From Martinezella calliandrae (GTDB lineage Bacteria; Pseudomonadota; Alphaproteobacteria; Rhizobiales; Rhizobiaceae), in assembly GCF_030272695.1 (NCBI RefSeq), contig NZ_JARFYN010000015.1, forward strand, positions 1-64,000: 64,000 nt of DNA. The letters run 5' to 3'. A program made the translations under genes and the position numbers. A model generated the notes under the pieces. It was not told where the DNA came from. It saw only the letters and a program-made list of their open reading frames with translations, and ran no database searches. Position 1 is the first letter of the stretch; every line of letters starts with the position of its first letter. Shown here piece after piece: positions 26,637 to 36,357 of the stretch.

Positions 26637-27227
26637 ATGGCAATAGGTCAAAAGGAGTTGATAGCGAAGCTTTGCGCCACCTCTCTGCGACGCTTTGCCC
26701 GCGACGAGCGGGGGATCGGCGCGATCGAATTTGCCATCCTCTTTCCGGTGCTGGTGATGCTCTATCTCGGCGCCTTCGAACTCACCATAGCGCTCAGCGT
26801 CGAAAAGCGAGCCAGCCGGTCGGCCGGTTCCATCGCCGACATCCTGACGCAGCAACCCAGCGTCAGCAAGGCGATGCTCGCGACAATGCCTTCGGTCGCC
26901 AGCGCTATTTTCGCGCCCTACGAGACGAAGGGCCTAACGCTAAAGATCAGCGGTATTCAGCTCGATGCCAGCAGCAACGCCACCGTTGCCTGGTCCTGGG
27001 CACAAGACGGCAGCAAGCCCTATTCGACCGGCAGCACCGTTACCCTCCCCACCAATATCGCTCAGCCGAGCACATTTCTGGTGCGCACAGAGCTCGCCGT
27101 TCCCTATCAGCTCATCAGTTTCGGCTCGGATTTCCTGCCTGCCGGCAGCAGCCAGATCACCATCGGCCGCGAGTATTTTTATCGTCCGCGCACCACCGAT
27201 AAATCGATCTCTTGCACCGATTGTTGA
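26637..27227 (+). CDS. TadE-like pseudopilin (second copy)
   Basis: A protein of about 196 residues with the same layout as its neighbour: leader, ERGIGAIEFAILFPVLVMLYLG helix, and a periplasmic domain with Ser/Ala-rich stretches. The start is uncertain. AGGAGG lies directly against the ATG at 26637, while a GTG at 26628 overlaps the upstream stop. A CTDC tail ends the protein. It could be the locus TadF, but it lacks the large von Willebrand A domain of a TadG. Confidence 0.85.
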   Translation: MAIGQKELIAKLCATSLRRFARDERGIGAIEFAILFPVLVMLYLGAFELTIALSVEKRASRSAGSIADILTQQPSVSKAMLATMPSVASAIFAPYETKGLTLKISGIQLDASSNATVAWSWAQDGSKPYSTGSTVTLPTNIAQPSTFLVRTELAVPYQLISFGSDFLPAGSSQITIGREYFYRPRTTDKSISCTDC

Positions 27228-27363
27228 GCGCAATTTCCGCAAATCCGTGCGATATTCCCCATTTGAACAGGAAAATTGCCAAGTCGACGTCTCCGTTATA
27301 TGGGTGACGTCCAATGCGCCTCGCATCAGATGTGGCGCGTTGAGCAATCCTATCGGGTGAACT

Positions 27364-28584
27364 ATGGCGCGCGCCTTTCTCTTCGTTCTTGATTCCTTCG
27401 GCGTCGGCGGCAGTCCGGATGCGGCGGCCTATGGTGATGAGGGCGCCGATACGCTCGGCCATATCGCCGAATTCTGCGCCGCGGGTGCGGCCGATCGCGA
27501 GGGCCTGCGTTCCGGACCGTTGATGCTGCCGAATATGTCGGGTCTCGGACTGTTAGAAATCGCCAAGGCGGCGACAGGCCGCTACCCGGACGGCATGCCA
27601 AAGCCGGAAAAGCTCTATGGCCTATATGGCTGCGCCAATGAAGTGTCGCGCGGTAAGGACACGCCATCAGGCCACTGGGAAATAGCCGGCACGCCCGTGA
27701 TGTTCGACTGGGGTTATTTTTCCGCCGAGGGCGACGCCTTTCCGCCGGATCTGGTGGAGGCCATTTGCAAAGCAGCCGATCTGCCAGGCATTCTCGGCAA
27801 TTGCCATGCTTCCGGCACCGAGATCATTGCCAAATATGGGGAGGAGCATATCCGTAGCGGCAAGCCGATCTGCTACACCTCGTCCGACTCCGTGTTCCAG
27901 ATTGCTGCCCATGAACACCATTTCGGCCTGGAACGGCTAATCGCTCTCTGCCAAATCGTTCGCACCTTGGTCGATCCCTATAATATCGGCCGGGTCATCG
28001 CCCGCCCCTTCATTGGAGAAACGCCGGCGACATTCGAGCGCACCGGCAACCGCCGCGACTTCTCCGTGCTGCCGCCCGAGCCGACCCTGCTCGACCGGCT
28101 GGTCAAGGCCGAACGCACCGTACACGCGGTTGGCAAGATCGGCGACATCTTTGCCCATCAGGGCATCTCCAAGGTCATCAAGGCCAACGGCAACATGAAG
28201 CTGATGGATGCGACGCTCCGGACGATGGACGAGACTGCCGACGGCGATCTTGTCTTTACGAATTTCGTCGATTTCGACATGGTTTATGGCCATCGCCGTG
28301 ATGTGCCCGGCTATGCGGCGGCCCTTGAAGCCTTCGACGCGCGGCTGCCGGAGGTGCATGAGAAGCTGAAACCCGGTGATCTCGTCATCCTGACCGCCGA
28401 TCACGGCTGCGATCCGACCTGGCGCGGCACCGACCATACGCGCGAGCGTGTGCCTGTCATCGCCTATGGGCCTGGTATCCGCTCGCGCTCGATCGGCGTC
28501 CGCCGCACCTATGCCGATATCGGCGAAACCGTTGCTCGCCATTTGGGAATTGCCGCAGGGCCGCATGGAAGGAGTTTTCTGTGA
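27364..28584 (+). CDS. deoB: Phosphopentomutase
   Basis: A 406-residue alkaline-phosphatase superfamily enzyme that interconverts (deoxy)ribose 1-phosphate and 5-phosphate. The N-terminus has [16 protein letters not shown] with the metal-binding Asp. The catalytic phosphorylated Thr is expected in [10 protein letters not shown], and the C-terminal metal site is [18 protein letters not shown]. Length matches the family. It leads the plus-strand deoB-add-upp operon and feeds the sugar phosphate made by the purine and thymidine phosphorylases encoded nearby into central metabolism. Confidence 0.96.
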   Translation: MARAFLFVLDSFGVGGSPDAAAYGDEGADTLGHIAEFCAAGAADREGLRSGPLMLPNMSGLGLLEIAKAATGRYPDGMPKPEKLYGLYGCANEVSRGKDTPSGHWEIAGTPVMFDWGYFSAEGDAFPPDLVEAICKAADLPGILGNCHASGTEIIAKYGEEHIRSGKPICYTSSDSVFQIAAHEHHFGLERLIALCQIVRTLVDPYNIGRVIARPFIGETPATFERTGNRRDFSVLPPEPTLLDRLVKAERTVHAVGKIGDIFAHQGISKVIKANGNMKLMDATLRTMDETADGDLVFTNFVDFDMVYGHRRDVPGYAAALEAFDARLPEVHEKLKPGDLVILTADHGCDPTWRGTDHTRERVPVIAYGPGIRSRSIGVRRTYADIGETVARHLGIAAGPHGRSFL

Positions 28585-29549
28585 CATCGCATTTGAAGAA
28601 GGTCGAGCTGCACTGTCATCTCGAGGGTGCCGCTCCTCCAGCGCTGACACTCGAACAAGCTCGGAAATACAACGTCGATACCAGCGCCTTCCTGCGTGAT
28701 GGCATCTATCTCTGGAAGGATTTCGCCGAATTCCTCGTCTGCTACGACAAGGTTTCTGAGGTCTATCGCACTGAGGAAGACTACGCGCTGCTGACCGAAA
28801 CCTATCTCGAAGGGCTTGCCGACATCGGCACGATCTATAGCGAACTGATCGTCTCGCCCGACCACGGCGACCGTATCGGCCTCGGCGCCGACGCCTATAT
28901 GGCCGGCATTTCCGCCGGCATTCGCGCAGCGCAGGAAAAGAGTGGCATCGTCGCCCGGCTGCTCGTCACCGGCGAACGTCACTTTGGACCGGAGCGTGTC
29001 ATCAAGGCCGCCGAATATGCCGCCAAAAGCGATAATCCGCTGATCACGGGCTTCAATATGGCGGGTGAGGAGCGCATGGGCCGCGTCGCCGATTACGCGC
29101 GCGCTTTCGACATTGCCCGTGACGCCGGTCTCGGCCTCACGATCCATGCCGGCGAAGTCTGCGGCGCATTCAGCGTCGCCGATGCGGTTGCGCTGGTGCG
29201 CCCGTCGCGCATCGGCCACGGTGTCCGCGCCATCGAGGATTTCGACCTTGTCAAACGCCTCGCCGATCTCGGCACGGTACTGGAGGTTTGTCCCGGTTCC
29301 AATGTCGCACTGAACGTCTTCCCGGATTTTGCCACCCATCCGCTACGCAAGCTGCGTGACGCCGGCGTGCGCGTGACGATCAATTCCGACGACCCGCCCT
29401 TCTTCCACACCTCACTGAAGCGCGAATACGATCTGGCTTCCACCGCCTTCGGCTTCAGCGACGACGAGATCGACGCCATGACCCGCACGGCGATCGAGGC
29501 TGCCTTCGTAGAAGAAGCAACGCGAGAGGCGCTGTTTGCAAGACTGTAA
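28581..29549 (+). CDS. add: Adenosine deaminase
   Basis: A 322-residue zinc hydrolase that converts adenosine and deoxyadenosine to inosine and deoxyinosine. The zinc ligands are ELHCHLEGA near the N-terminus and the HAGEVCG motif with its active-site Glu. The C-terminal INSDDPPFF provides the last ligand and catalytic Asp. It starts at a GTG overlapping the deoB stop codon by four bases, so translation is coupled. Its inosine product is a substrate for the PunA encoded in the convergent operon. Confidence 0.93.
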   Translation: MTSHLKKVELHCHLEGAAPPALTLEQARKYNVDTSAFLRDGIYLWKDFAEFLVCYDKVSEVYRTEEDYALLTETYLEGLADIGTIYSELIVSPDHGDRIGLGADAYMAGISAGIRAAQEKSGIVARLLVTGERHFGPERVIKAAEYAAKSDNPLITGFNMAGEERMGRVADYARAFDIARDAGLGLTIHAGEVCGAFSVADAVALVRPSRIGHGVRAIEDFDLVKRLADLGTVLEVCPGSNVALNVFPDFATHPLRKLRDAGVRVTINSDDPPFFHTSLKREYDLASTAFGFSDDEIDAMTRTAIEAAFVEEATREALFARL

Positions 29550-29671
29550 CAGCTTCATTTTAGGCGGCGGACTGGGGATGACATCTCTCAGTCGGGCCTA
29601 TTTTCTTGCACCAGAGGCAATTTCCGTGAAAGAAACATCTGATATCGCGGAATTACTGGAAGGCTGAAACC

Positions 29672-30301
29672 ATGGACGGCGTCACTGTCATCGATCACCC
29701 GCTTGTGCAACACAAGCTCACAATCATGCGCAAAAAGGACACGTCAACGGGAAGCTTTCGCCGGCTTCTGCGCGAGATTTCGACGCTGCTCTGCTATGAG
29801 GTGACACGCGATCTGGAATTGACGATCGAGACCATCGAGACGCCCCTTCAGACCATGGATGCGCCGATTCTCGAAGGCAAGAAGCTGGTCTTTGCCTCGA
29901 TCCTGCGCGCCGGCAACGGTCTGCTGGAAGGCATGCTCGACCTCGTGCCGTCGGCCCGCGTTTCGCATATCGGTGTCTATCGCGATCACGAGACCCTTCA
30001 ACCGGTCGAATATTACTTCAAGGCGCCGGAGGATATTTCCGAACGCCTGATCATCGTCGTCGACCCAATGCTCGCCACCGGCAATTCCTCGATCGCCGCA
30101 ATCGACAAGCTGAAAGAGCGCGGCGCCCACAATATTCGCTTTCTCTGCCTGCTCGCCGCACCGGAGGGCCTCGCCAATTTCCGCAAGGCGCATCCCGATG
30201 TGCCGATCTTCACGGCAGCGATCGACAGCCATTTGAATGAAAAGGGCTATATCGTCCCCGGCCTCGGCGACGCCGGCGATCGCATGTACGGCACGAAGTA
30301 A
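29672..30301 (+). CDS. upp: Uracil phosphoribosyltransferase
   Basis: A 209-residue type I phosphoribosyltransferase making UMP from uracil and PRPP. The PRPP-binding motif [16 protein letters not shown] and the uracil-binding C-terminus [18 protein letters not shown] are clear. Length is exactly that of the E. coli enzyme. It is third in the deoB-add-upp group, 122 bases after add, and is followed by a terminator. It salvages the uracil released by the pyrimidine enzymes of the convergent operon. Confidence 0.96.
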   Translation: MDGVTVIDHPLVQHKLTIMRKKDTSTGSFRRLLREISTLLCYEVTRDLELTIETIETPLQTMDAPILEGKKLVFASILRAGNGLLEGMLDLVPSARVSHIGVYRDHETLQPVEYYFKAPEDISERLIIVVDPMLATGNSSIAAIDKLKERGAHNIRFLCLLAAPEGLANFRKAHPDVPIFTAAIDSHLNEKGYIVPGLGDAGDRMYGTK

Positions 30302-30326
30302 ATCCCGCGACCATATTTGTTTTTTT

Positions 30327-30356
30327 GCCTGGCAGTCCCCAATTGCCGGGCTTTTT
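30327..30356 (+). terminator. Intrinsic terminator after upp
   Basis: GCCTGGCA (30327-30334) pairs with TGCCGGGC (30344-30351), with one G-T wobble and a 9-nt loop, followed by five T residues. It ends the deoB-add-upp transcript 26 bases after the upp stop. Confidence 0.85.
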
Positions 30357-30450
30357 ATTGATCTGATTAGCGGCCTGTCAGCGAAGCTGCTTTAAACAAT
30401 GGGGATCGATGGGCTCCGACTTGACAAAGCCCATAGGAAGGATCTCGCCG

Positions 30451-30978
30451 ATGCTCGCTCGCTTCCTTGTTTCTGCCGGCCTCATCGCCGCGGTGGCCAT
30501 GCAGATTCCCGCGTTGCTTGGCACGCAAGCGACGACCAGCGAAAGCTCGATGCCCGTGGTCAAGGTTGCCTTGCCGCAGCAGCCAATTGCGACGCCAACG
30601 GCCGGATATGGAAGTGTGTTGTTGCCGGCCGGCGCGGGCGGTCACTACGAGGGCGATTTCAAGATCAACGGCCGATCGGTGCACGGCTTGATCGATACGG
30701 GCGCAACCTATGTGGCAATCAACGAGAGCACGGCACGCCGCCTTGGCATCAGCGGCAACGATCTCGACTATCGCTACACGATCCAGACGGCCAACGGTCC
30801 ATCCAAGGTGGCCCTCGCCAAACTCGACCGTCTCGAAATCGGCACGATCAAGGTCCGCGATGTCGATGCGGTGGTTTCGAAAGACGATGCTTTGAACACC
30901 ACGCTGATCGGCATGAGCTTTCTGAAAAAGCTCAATTCCTACGGGGCTGAAAACGGCTCATTGCGTCTGACGCAATAA
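30451..30978 (+). CDS. Retropepsin-like aspartic protease, clan AA (TIGR02281-type)
   Basis: A 175-residue protein with an N-terminal signal anchor (FLVSAGLIAAVAMQIPALLG) and a periplasmic retropepsin-like domain. The catalytic motif is LIDTGATYVAI, and the flap and second half follow (GISGNDLDYRYTIQTANG, then NTTLIGMSFLKKL). It is a single-lobe protein, so activity would need a dimer. The ATG at 30451 has AAGGA upstream; a longer frame starts at 30409. It sits between two nucleoside operons but has no visible link to them. Confidence 0.82.
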   Translation: MLARFLVSAGLIAAVAMQIPALLGTQATTSESSMPVVKVALPQQPIATPTAGYGSVLLPAGAGGHYEGDFKINGRSVHGLIDTGATYVAINESTARRLGISGNDLDYRYTIQTANGPSKVALAKLDRLEIGTIKVRDVDAVVSKDDALNTTLIGMSFLKKLNSYGAENGSLRLTQ

Positions 30979-30984
30979 TTGCCG

Positions 30985-32292
30985 TCAAATCCGCGAGACG
31001 ATTATCGGCGGAAGAGCTGGTGAAGTATCACTGATCCGGTAGTTTGCAGCCAGACCGGCCGCGGCCCTTTCAGCGCTCGTCTCATCGGCGGCATGGACGG
31101 TCGCGATGCGGTCGCCTTTGCTAACCTTTGTTCCGAGCGGCAGGATATCGCTGAAGCCGACGCGATGGTCGATCTTGTCCTGCGGATGACGGCGACCGCC
31201 ACCGAGATCGATGACGCTTATGCCGATGGTGCGCGTATCGCAGTCCGCCAGCCAACCATCCGAAGACGCAAGAACCGGTTTCTGCACCGGTGCAGCGGGC
31301 AGATATTTGTCCGGCTGATCCATGAGATCGGCAGGGCCGCCAAGGGCGTGAGCCATGCGGCCGAACAGCTCGGCCGCCTTGCCGGAGGAGAGCGCTTCGC
31401 GGGCTTTTACCTCAGCCCCGGCCAATGAGCTGATAATGCCCGCCTGCCTCAACATCTCGGCTGCGAAGGCCAACACGACCGTTTCGAGCCTTGTGCCGGC
31501 TTTGCTACCCTTCAGAAAATCCAGGCAATTGCGGAGTTCGACGACATTGCCGGCCGCGTCGGCCAACGGCTGGTTCATGTCCGTGACCAAGGCCGCGGTC
31601 CTGACGCCCGCGCCATTCGCGACCTCCACCAGCGACCGCGCCAGCGTTTCGGCCTCTTCCAGCGACGTCATGAAAGCGCCGTTGCCGATCTTGACGTCGA
31701 GGACCAGCGTTTCGAGACCGGCCGCCAGCTTCTTCGACAGGATCGATGCTGTAATCAGCGGCACGGAATCGACCGTGGATGTGACATCGCGCACGGCGTA
31801 GAGCTTGCCGTCAGCGGGCGCCAAGGTCCCGGTCTGTCCGATGATGGCGCAGCCCACTTCATCCACCACCTTGCGGAAGCACACCGCGTCCGGGGTGATA
31901 TCGTAGCCGGGGATCGATTCCAGCTTGTCCAGCGTGCCGCCGGTATGGCCAAGGCCGCGGCCGGAGATCATCGGCACGGCAAGACCACAGGCCGCAGCGA
32001 TCGGGGCTAGCATCAGCGAGACATTGTCGCCGATGCCGCCGGTCGAATGCTTGTCAGCGATCGGCCTGTCTATGCCCGACCAGGAAAGCATATCGCCCGA
32101 ACGAGCCATAGCCAATGTCAGGGCCACAGTCTCCTCGCGCGTCATCCCGCTATACCAGACGGCCATGGCGAAGGCGCCAATCTGGCTGTCAGCCAACTCA
32201 CCCCGCGCGAGGGCCGCGATGAAAGCATCGATATCGGTGGCTGGAAGCGTGCCGCCATCGCGCTTCCGCCGGATGATCTCCTGCGGGATCAT
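30985..32292 (-). CDS. deoA: Thymidine phosphorylase
   Basis: A 435-residue nucleoside phosphorylase family 3 enzyme that splits thymidine and deoxyuridine into base and deoxyribose 1-phosphate. The phosphate-binding region is KHSTGGIGDNVSLMLAPI, and the family signature appears as SGRGLGHTGGTLDKLESIPG. It is the last gene of the minus-strand nucleoside operon, three bases after deoC, and converges on the aspartic-protease gene with a six-base gap. Confidence 0.95.
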   Translation of the reverse strand: MIPQEIIRRKRDGGTLPATDIDAFIAALARGELADSQIGAFAMAVWYSGMTREETVALTLAMARSGDMLSWSGIDRPIADKHSTGGIGDNVSLMLAPIAAACGLAVPMISGRGLGHTGGTLDKLESIPGYDITPDAVCFRKVVDEVGCAIIGQTGTLAPADGKLYAVRDVTSTVDSVPLITASILSKKLAAGLETLVLDVKIGNGAFMTSLEEAETLARSLVEVANGAGVRTAALVTDMNQPLADAAGNVVELRNCLDFLKGSKAGTRLETVVLAFAAEMLRQAGIISSLAGAEVKAREALSSGKAAELFGRMAHALGGPADLMDQPDKYLPAAPVQKPVLASSDGWLADCDTRTIGISVIDLGGGRRHPQDKIDHRVGFSDILPLGTKVSKGDRIATVHAADETSAERAAAGLAANYRISDTSPALPPIIVSRI

Positions 32293-32295
32293 CGT

Positions 32296-33069
32296 TCAGT
32301 ATCCGGCCGCCGCTGCGGTGGACTTCCCGCCGCCAAGCACGTTGAGGATATCATCGAGCAGACCCGATGCGCCAAAACGGAAGGTCGAGGGCATGGCCCA
32401 ATCCGGCGCCATGATGGTTTCGGCGAGGCTCAGATAGAGAGCTGCGTCGGCGACGGAGCCGATGCCGCCAGCCGGCTTGAAGCCAACCTTGCGGCCGCTT
32501 TGGCGGATCGCCCGCAGCATGATGTCGGCCGCTTCGAGCGTGGCATTCACGGCGACCTTTCCGGTGGAGGTCTTGATGAAATCGGAGCCAGCCTCGATCG
32601 CTAGTTCGGAGGCGCGTCGGATCAGCGCCACGTCCTTGAGTTCGCCGGTTTCGAGGATGGTCTTCAGCAGCACGGGCCCTGTGCATTCGGCCCGCACGGC
32701 CGCGACCATGTCGGTGACGGCCCGCTCGTTACCGGCCAGTAACGCATGATAGGGAATGACAAGATCGATCTCGTCCGCGCCATCGGCGATCGCCTCACGC
32801 GCCTCGGCAGCAACATCAGCCACTTCCATATCGCCGGCCGGGAAATTCACCACGGTCGCGATCCTCACCGCATGGTCGGTTCCGAGAATACCGCGCGCCT
32901 GGGCAACGAAACGCGGCCAGATACAGATGGCGGCCGTGTTGCCATAGGGGGACTGAGCGCGAGCGCAAAGCGTTTCGATCTGCGCCGGCGTGCAGTCATC
33001 CTTTAGATTGGTGAGATCGAGAAGGGAGAGCGCAACGGCCGCCGTTTCTCTGAGGGAATGGCTCGTCAT
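32296..33069 (-). CDS. deoC: Deoxyribose-phosphate aldolase
   Basis: A 257-residue class I aldolase that cleaves 2-deoxyribose 5-phosphate into acetaldehyde and glyceraldehyde 3-phosphate. The Schiff-base lysine is in SDFIKTSTGKVAVNATLE, and the preceding strand VLLKTILETGELKD carries another conserved active-site lysine. It overlaps punA upstream by four bases and lies three bases before deoA, so it is in the middle of a tightly coupled operon. It completes the path from deoxynucleoside to central metabolism started by DeoA, PunA and DeoB. Confidence 0.95.
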   Translation of the reverse strand: MTSHSLRETAAVALSLLDLTNLKDDCTPAQIETLCARAQSPYGNTAAICIWPRFVAQARGILGTDHAVRIATVVNFPAGDMEVADVAAEAREAIADGADEIDLVIPYHALLAGNERAVTDMVAAVRAECTGPVLLKTILETGELKDVALIRRASELAIEAGSDFIKTSTGKVAVNATLEAADIMLRAIRQSGRKVGFKPAGGIGSVADAALYLSLAETIMAPDWAMPSTFRFGASGLLDDILNVLGGGKSTAAAAGY

Positions 33070-33872
33070 TGATTGTTTCCTTCGTCCGCAATCATTTCTT
33101 TCAGGATGGCAGCAAGGCGAGCGCCACCAACCGGGGCCATGTCCTTCGTCTCTTCATGCGAGAGCTCGCCGCCGGTCATGCCAGCCCCATAGTTAGTAAT
33201 GACGGAGGCTGCTGCAACCCTCAGGCCGAAAAGACGCGCAAGAATAACTTCCGGCACCGTCGACATGCCGACTGCATCGGCACCCAGGATGCGCGCCATG
33301 CGGATTTCCGCCGGGGTCTCGAAGCTCGGGCCGGAGAACCACATATAGACGCCGTGCGACAGCTTGATCTCGGCCGATTCCGCCGCCTTGCGCATGCGCA
33401 TGATCAGCTCGGTATCATAGGCATTGGTCATGCCGACGAAACGCTTGTCGCTTTCCTCGCCGATCAACGGGTTCATGCCGGAATAATTGATGTGATCGGT
33501 GATCTGCATCACCGATCCAGGCGGCATTTCCTCGCGCAGTGATCCGGCGGAATTGGTAAGGATCAGCGTCTCGACCCCGAGACCCTTCAGGGTCTCGATC
33601 GGCGCCCGCATGGCGTTGGCATCGCCCTTTTCATAGTAGTGCACGCGGCCGGACAGCATGATGACCGGTACGTCGCCGAGATAACCGGCGACCAGCGTCC
33701 CGGCATGGCCGGAGACGGCGCTGACGGGGAAGTCGGGGAGATCGGCATAGGGAATGCGCACGGCATCCCTGACCTCATCGACAAGCGCACCAAGGCCGGA
33801 GCCGAGGACGATACCGTAGCGCGGCTGGAGATCACCGAGCTTTTCGGCCAGGATATCGACGGCTACGGTCAT
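33066..33872 (-). CDS. punA: Purine-nucleoside phosphorylase
   Basis: A 268-residue trimeric-type purine nucleoside phosphorylase acting on inosine, guanosine and their deoxy forms. Markers are YGIVLGSGLGALVDEV for phosphate binding, ILTNSAGSL, and the C-terminal TNYGAGMTGGELSHEE. I chose the ATG at 33872 because it overlaps the cdd stop by four bases and matches the family start; a longer frame to 33950 runs into cdd. Confidence 0.94.
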   Translation of the reverse strand: MTVAVDILAEKLGDLQPRYGIVLGSGLGALVDEVRDAVRIPYADLPDFPVSAVSGHAGTLVAGYLGDVPVIMLSGRVHYYEKGDANAMRAPIETLKGLGVETLILTNSAGSLREEMPPGSVMQITDHINYSGMNPLIGEESDKRFVGMTNAYDTELIMRMRKAAESAEIKLSHGVYMWFSGPSFETPAEIRMARILGADAVGMSTVPEVILARLFGLRVAAASVITNYGAGMTGGELSHEETKDMAPVGGARLAAILKEMIADEGNNQ

Positions 33873-34261
33873 CCCAATAACTCGGTTTCGAAGCTGAAGG
33901 GCAGCATTTCGTCCATGGTCATGGTCTTCTTCACGCCGGTTTCGTCGCAAAGGTAGATGCGGGTTTCCTTGCTGGCGAACTCGGCGATTTTCTGCCGGCA
34001 GCCGCCGCAGGGCGGGCAGAGCGGCAGTTTTTCGGCGATGACGGCCATTTCGATGATCTTTTTGGCGCCACCCATGATCATGTGACTAATCGCTGTCGGC
34101 TCGGCGCACCAGCCTTGCGGAAAGGAGATATTCTCGATGTTGGCGCCGGTATAAACCTTGCCGTCCTCCGCGCGGATGGCCGCGCCGACAGGAAAGTTCG
34201 AATAAGGGGCGTGAGCAAAGGCCATCGCCCCGCGGGCAGCTTCGAACAGATCATGCGACAT
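33869..34261 (-). CDS. cdd: Cytidine deaminase
   Basis: A 130-residue homotetrameric-type cytidine deaminase. The zinc site is complete: WCAEPTAI supplies one Cys and the catalytic Glu, and CPPCGGCRQKIAEF supplies two more Cys. Substrate contacts lie in GANIENISFPQG. It turns cytidine and deoxycytidine into uridine and deoxyuridine, which DeoA can then split. It lies three bases after the second permease gene, linking uptake with breakdown in one operon. Confidence 0.95.
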   Translation of the reverse strand: MSHDLFEAARGAMAFAHAPYSNFPVGAAIRAEDGKVYTGANIENISFPQGWCAEPTAISHMIMGGAKKIIEMAVIAEKLPLCPPCGGCRQKIAEFASKETRIYLCDETGVKKTMTMDEMLPFSFETELLG

Positions 34262-34264
34262 GGA

Positions 34265-35236
34265 TCAGCGCTCCTTGGTGTAGGGCACGCCGCCCGCCTT
34301 TGGCGGTTTGGCGACGCCGATGAAGCCTGCAAGCAGGATGCAGGTGAGAATATAGGGCAGCGCCTGGAAAATCTGTACCGGCACTTCGCCGATGCCCGGC
34401 ACTGCTTTGCCTTGCATGAAATTGGCGAAGGCATCGAGGAAGCCGAAGAGCAAGCAGGTGAACATGACGGGCACCGGCTTCCACTTGGCGAAGATCAGCG
34501 CCGCAAGCGCAATATAGCCCTTGCCCGCCGACATGTTGTTGATGAAGGCGGCCGACTGGGCGATGGCGAGGTAGGTGCCGGAGAAGCCGCAGAGAATGCC
34601 GGCGACAATCAACGACCGATACCGCAGCCACTCGACGGAGATGCCAGCTGTATCGACGGCACCTGGATTTTCGCCGACGGCGCGCAGGCGCAGACCAAAA
34701 CGGGTGCGGTAGAGGATCCACCAGGAAATCGGCACCGTGAGAAATGCGAGATAGGTCAGGATATTGTTGCCGGAAATGACATTGGCATAGAGCGGCCCGA
34801 TGAACGGCACACCATGAATGGCGTTGGCGCCCGGCAAGGTGATCGAAGCAAAACGCGCCTCGGCCGGCAGCGTCGGCGTGCGGCCACCCTGGCCGAACCA
34901 GGCCTGGCCGAGCACGATGGTCAAGCCAGCCGTCAGGAAGTTGATCGCAACGCCGGAGACGATTTGATTGCCGCGATTGGTGATCGAGGTGAAGCCATGC
35001 AACAGGCCAAACGCTACCGATGTAACGATGCCGGCGCCGAGACCGGCCCAGGCCGAGCCGGAGACGGAGGCGACGCAGGCGGCGGCGAAGGCGGATGCCA
35101 GCATCTTGCCTTCGAGACCGATGTCGAAAATGCCAGCGCGCTCGGAAAACAGGCCGGCAAGTGCGGTGAAGATCAGCGGAATCGACAGGCGGATAGTCGA
35201 GCCAAGTATGCTGATGAGAAGATCATAATATTCCAT
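34265..35236 (-). CDS. BMP-type nucleoside ABC transporter permease (second)
   Basis: A 323-residue inner-membrane permease of the branched-chain/ribose-like family with about eight transmembrane helices. Typical segments are IFDIGLEGKMLASAFAAA and VGENPGAVDTAGISVEWLRY, the latter the ATPase-contact loop. It pairs with the larger permease encoded ten bases upstream. In characterised relatives such as NupPQ and RnsCD the pair imports purine and pyrimidine nucleosides. Confidence 0.9.
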   Translation of the reverse strand: MEYYDLLISILGSTIRLSIPLIFTALAGLFSERAGIFDIGLEGKMLASAFAAACVASVSGSAWAGLGAGIVTSVAFGLLHGFTSITNRGNQIVSGVAINFLTAGLTIVLGQAWFGQGGRTPTLPAEARFASITLPGANAIHGVPFIGPLYANVISGNNILTYLAFLTVPISWWILYRTRFGLRLRAVGENPGAVDTAGISVEWLRYRSLIVAGILCGFSGTYLAIAQSAAFINNMSAGKGYIALAALIFAKWKPVPVMFTCLLFGFLDAFANFMQGKAVPGIGEVPVQIFQALPYILTCILLAGFIGVAKPPKAGGVPYTKER

Positions 35237-35246
35237 CGTCCGATCC

Positions 35247-36350
35247 TCACGTCCTGGCGAATTTTTGATAGATGCGCACCATAGCGGGCCGGAACATATA
35301 TTCGAGGGCGCCGGCGAACAGGATGACCAATCCCTGGATCACCACGATCATGTCACGCGTGATATTGGGCATGTCGAACGAAAGCGCATCGCCGCCCTGA
35401 TAGAGAATGCCGAACAGGATTGCCGCCAGGATGATTCCGACCGGATGGTTACGGCCCATCAGGGATACCGCGATGCCGACAAAACCGGCGCCGAGCACGA
35501 ACTCGACCTGCAGACGGGCCGAAGCGCCCATCACCGGATTGAGCGCCATCATGCCGGCGAGACCGCCGGAAATGAGCATGGCGATGATGACCGTGCGGGC
35601 ATAGGGAATGCCGGCATAGACGGCGGCCGTCGGGCTAAGACCGAGCGTGCGCATTTCATAGCCGAGCTTGGTGCGCCAGACGAGCACCCAAACGAGGAAG
35701 CACATGACCAGCGCGATCAGGAAGGACACATTGAGGGGTGCTGCGCCGATTGTTGAGCCAAAGATGCCCATCAACCAATCGAGCTTCGGCAACTGGCCAC
35801 CCTCGAGGAAGGTGCGGGTTTCCGGCGCCATTTTGCCCGGCACGATCAGCACATGCACCAAGATGAAGTTCATCATCGCCGACGCGATGAAATTAAACAT
35901 GATGGTGGTGATGACGACGTGGCTGCCGCGCTTGGCTTGCAGCCAGGCAGGAATGAGGGCCCAGAGCGCGCCGAAGATAGCCGAACCGATGACGGCGAAA
36001 GGCATCGTTACATACCAGGGTACGTATCTGTCGAGCGTCAGCGCCGCGAGCGCGCAGCCTAGGCCGCCGACATAGGCCTGGCCTTCCGAGCCGATGTTGA
36101 ACAGGCCGCTATGAATGGCGACGGCGACGGACAGGCCGGTGAAAATGAAGCTTGTGGCATAGTACAGCGTAAAGCCGATGCCTTCGCCGCTGCCGAGTGC
36201 GCCATCCAGCAGTAGGTTCAATGCACCGAGCGGACTCTCACCGATGAACCAAACGACGAGACCGGAGATCAGGAAGGCGATGACAAGATTAAGAATGGGG
36301 ATCAGACCATAAGTGATCCAATTGGGGAGCGGAACGGAAGCAGTGCTCAT
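35247..36350 (-). CDS. BMP-type nucleoside ABC transporter permease (first)
   Basis: A 367-residue permease. The core family segment is FNIGSEGQAYVGGLGCALAA, and the coupling loop LGLSPTAAVYAGIPYARTVI follows. About nine transmembrane helices are visible. The ATG at 36350 has GAGG five bases upstream. An in-frame start at 36368 would overlap the ATPase gene end and is less likely. It forms the heterodimeric channel with the downstream permease. Confidence 0.9.
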   Translation of the reverse strand: MSTASVPLPNWITYGLIPILNLVIAFLISGLVVWFIGESPLGALNLLLDGALGSGEGIGFTLYYATSFIFTGLSVAVAIHSGLFNIGSEGQAYVGGLGCALAALTLDRYVPWYVTMPFAVIGSAIFGALWALIPAWLQAKRGSHVVITTIMFNFIASAMMNFILVHVLIVPGKMAPETRTFLEGGQLPKLDWLMGIFGSTIGAAPLNVSFLIALVMCFLVWVLVWRTKLGYEMRTLGLSPTAAVYAGIPYARTVIIAMLISGGLAGMMALNPVMGASARLQVEFVLGAGFVGIAVSLMGRNHPVGIILAAILFGILYQGGDALSFDMPNITRDMIVVIQGLVILFAGALEYMFRPAMVRIYQKFART

Positions 36351-36357
36351 CAAGGCC

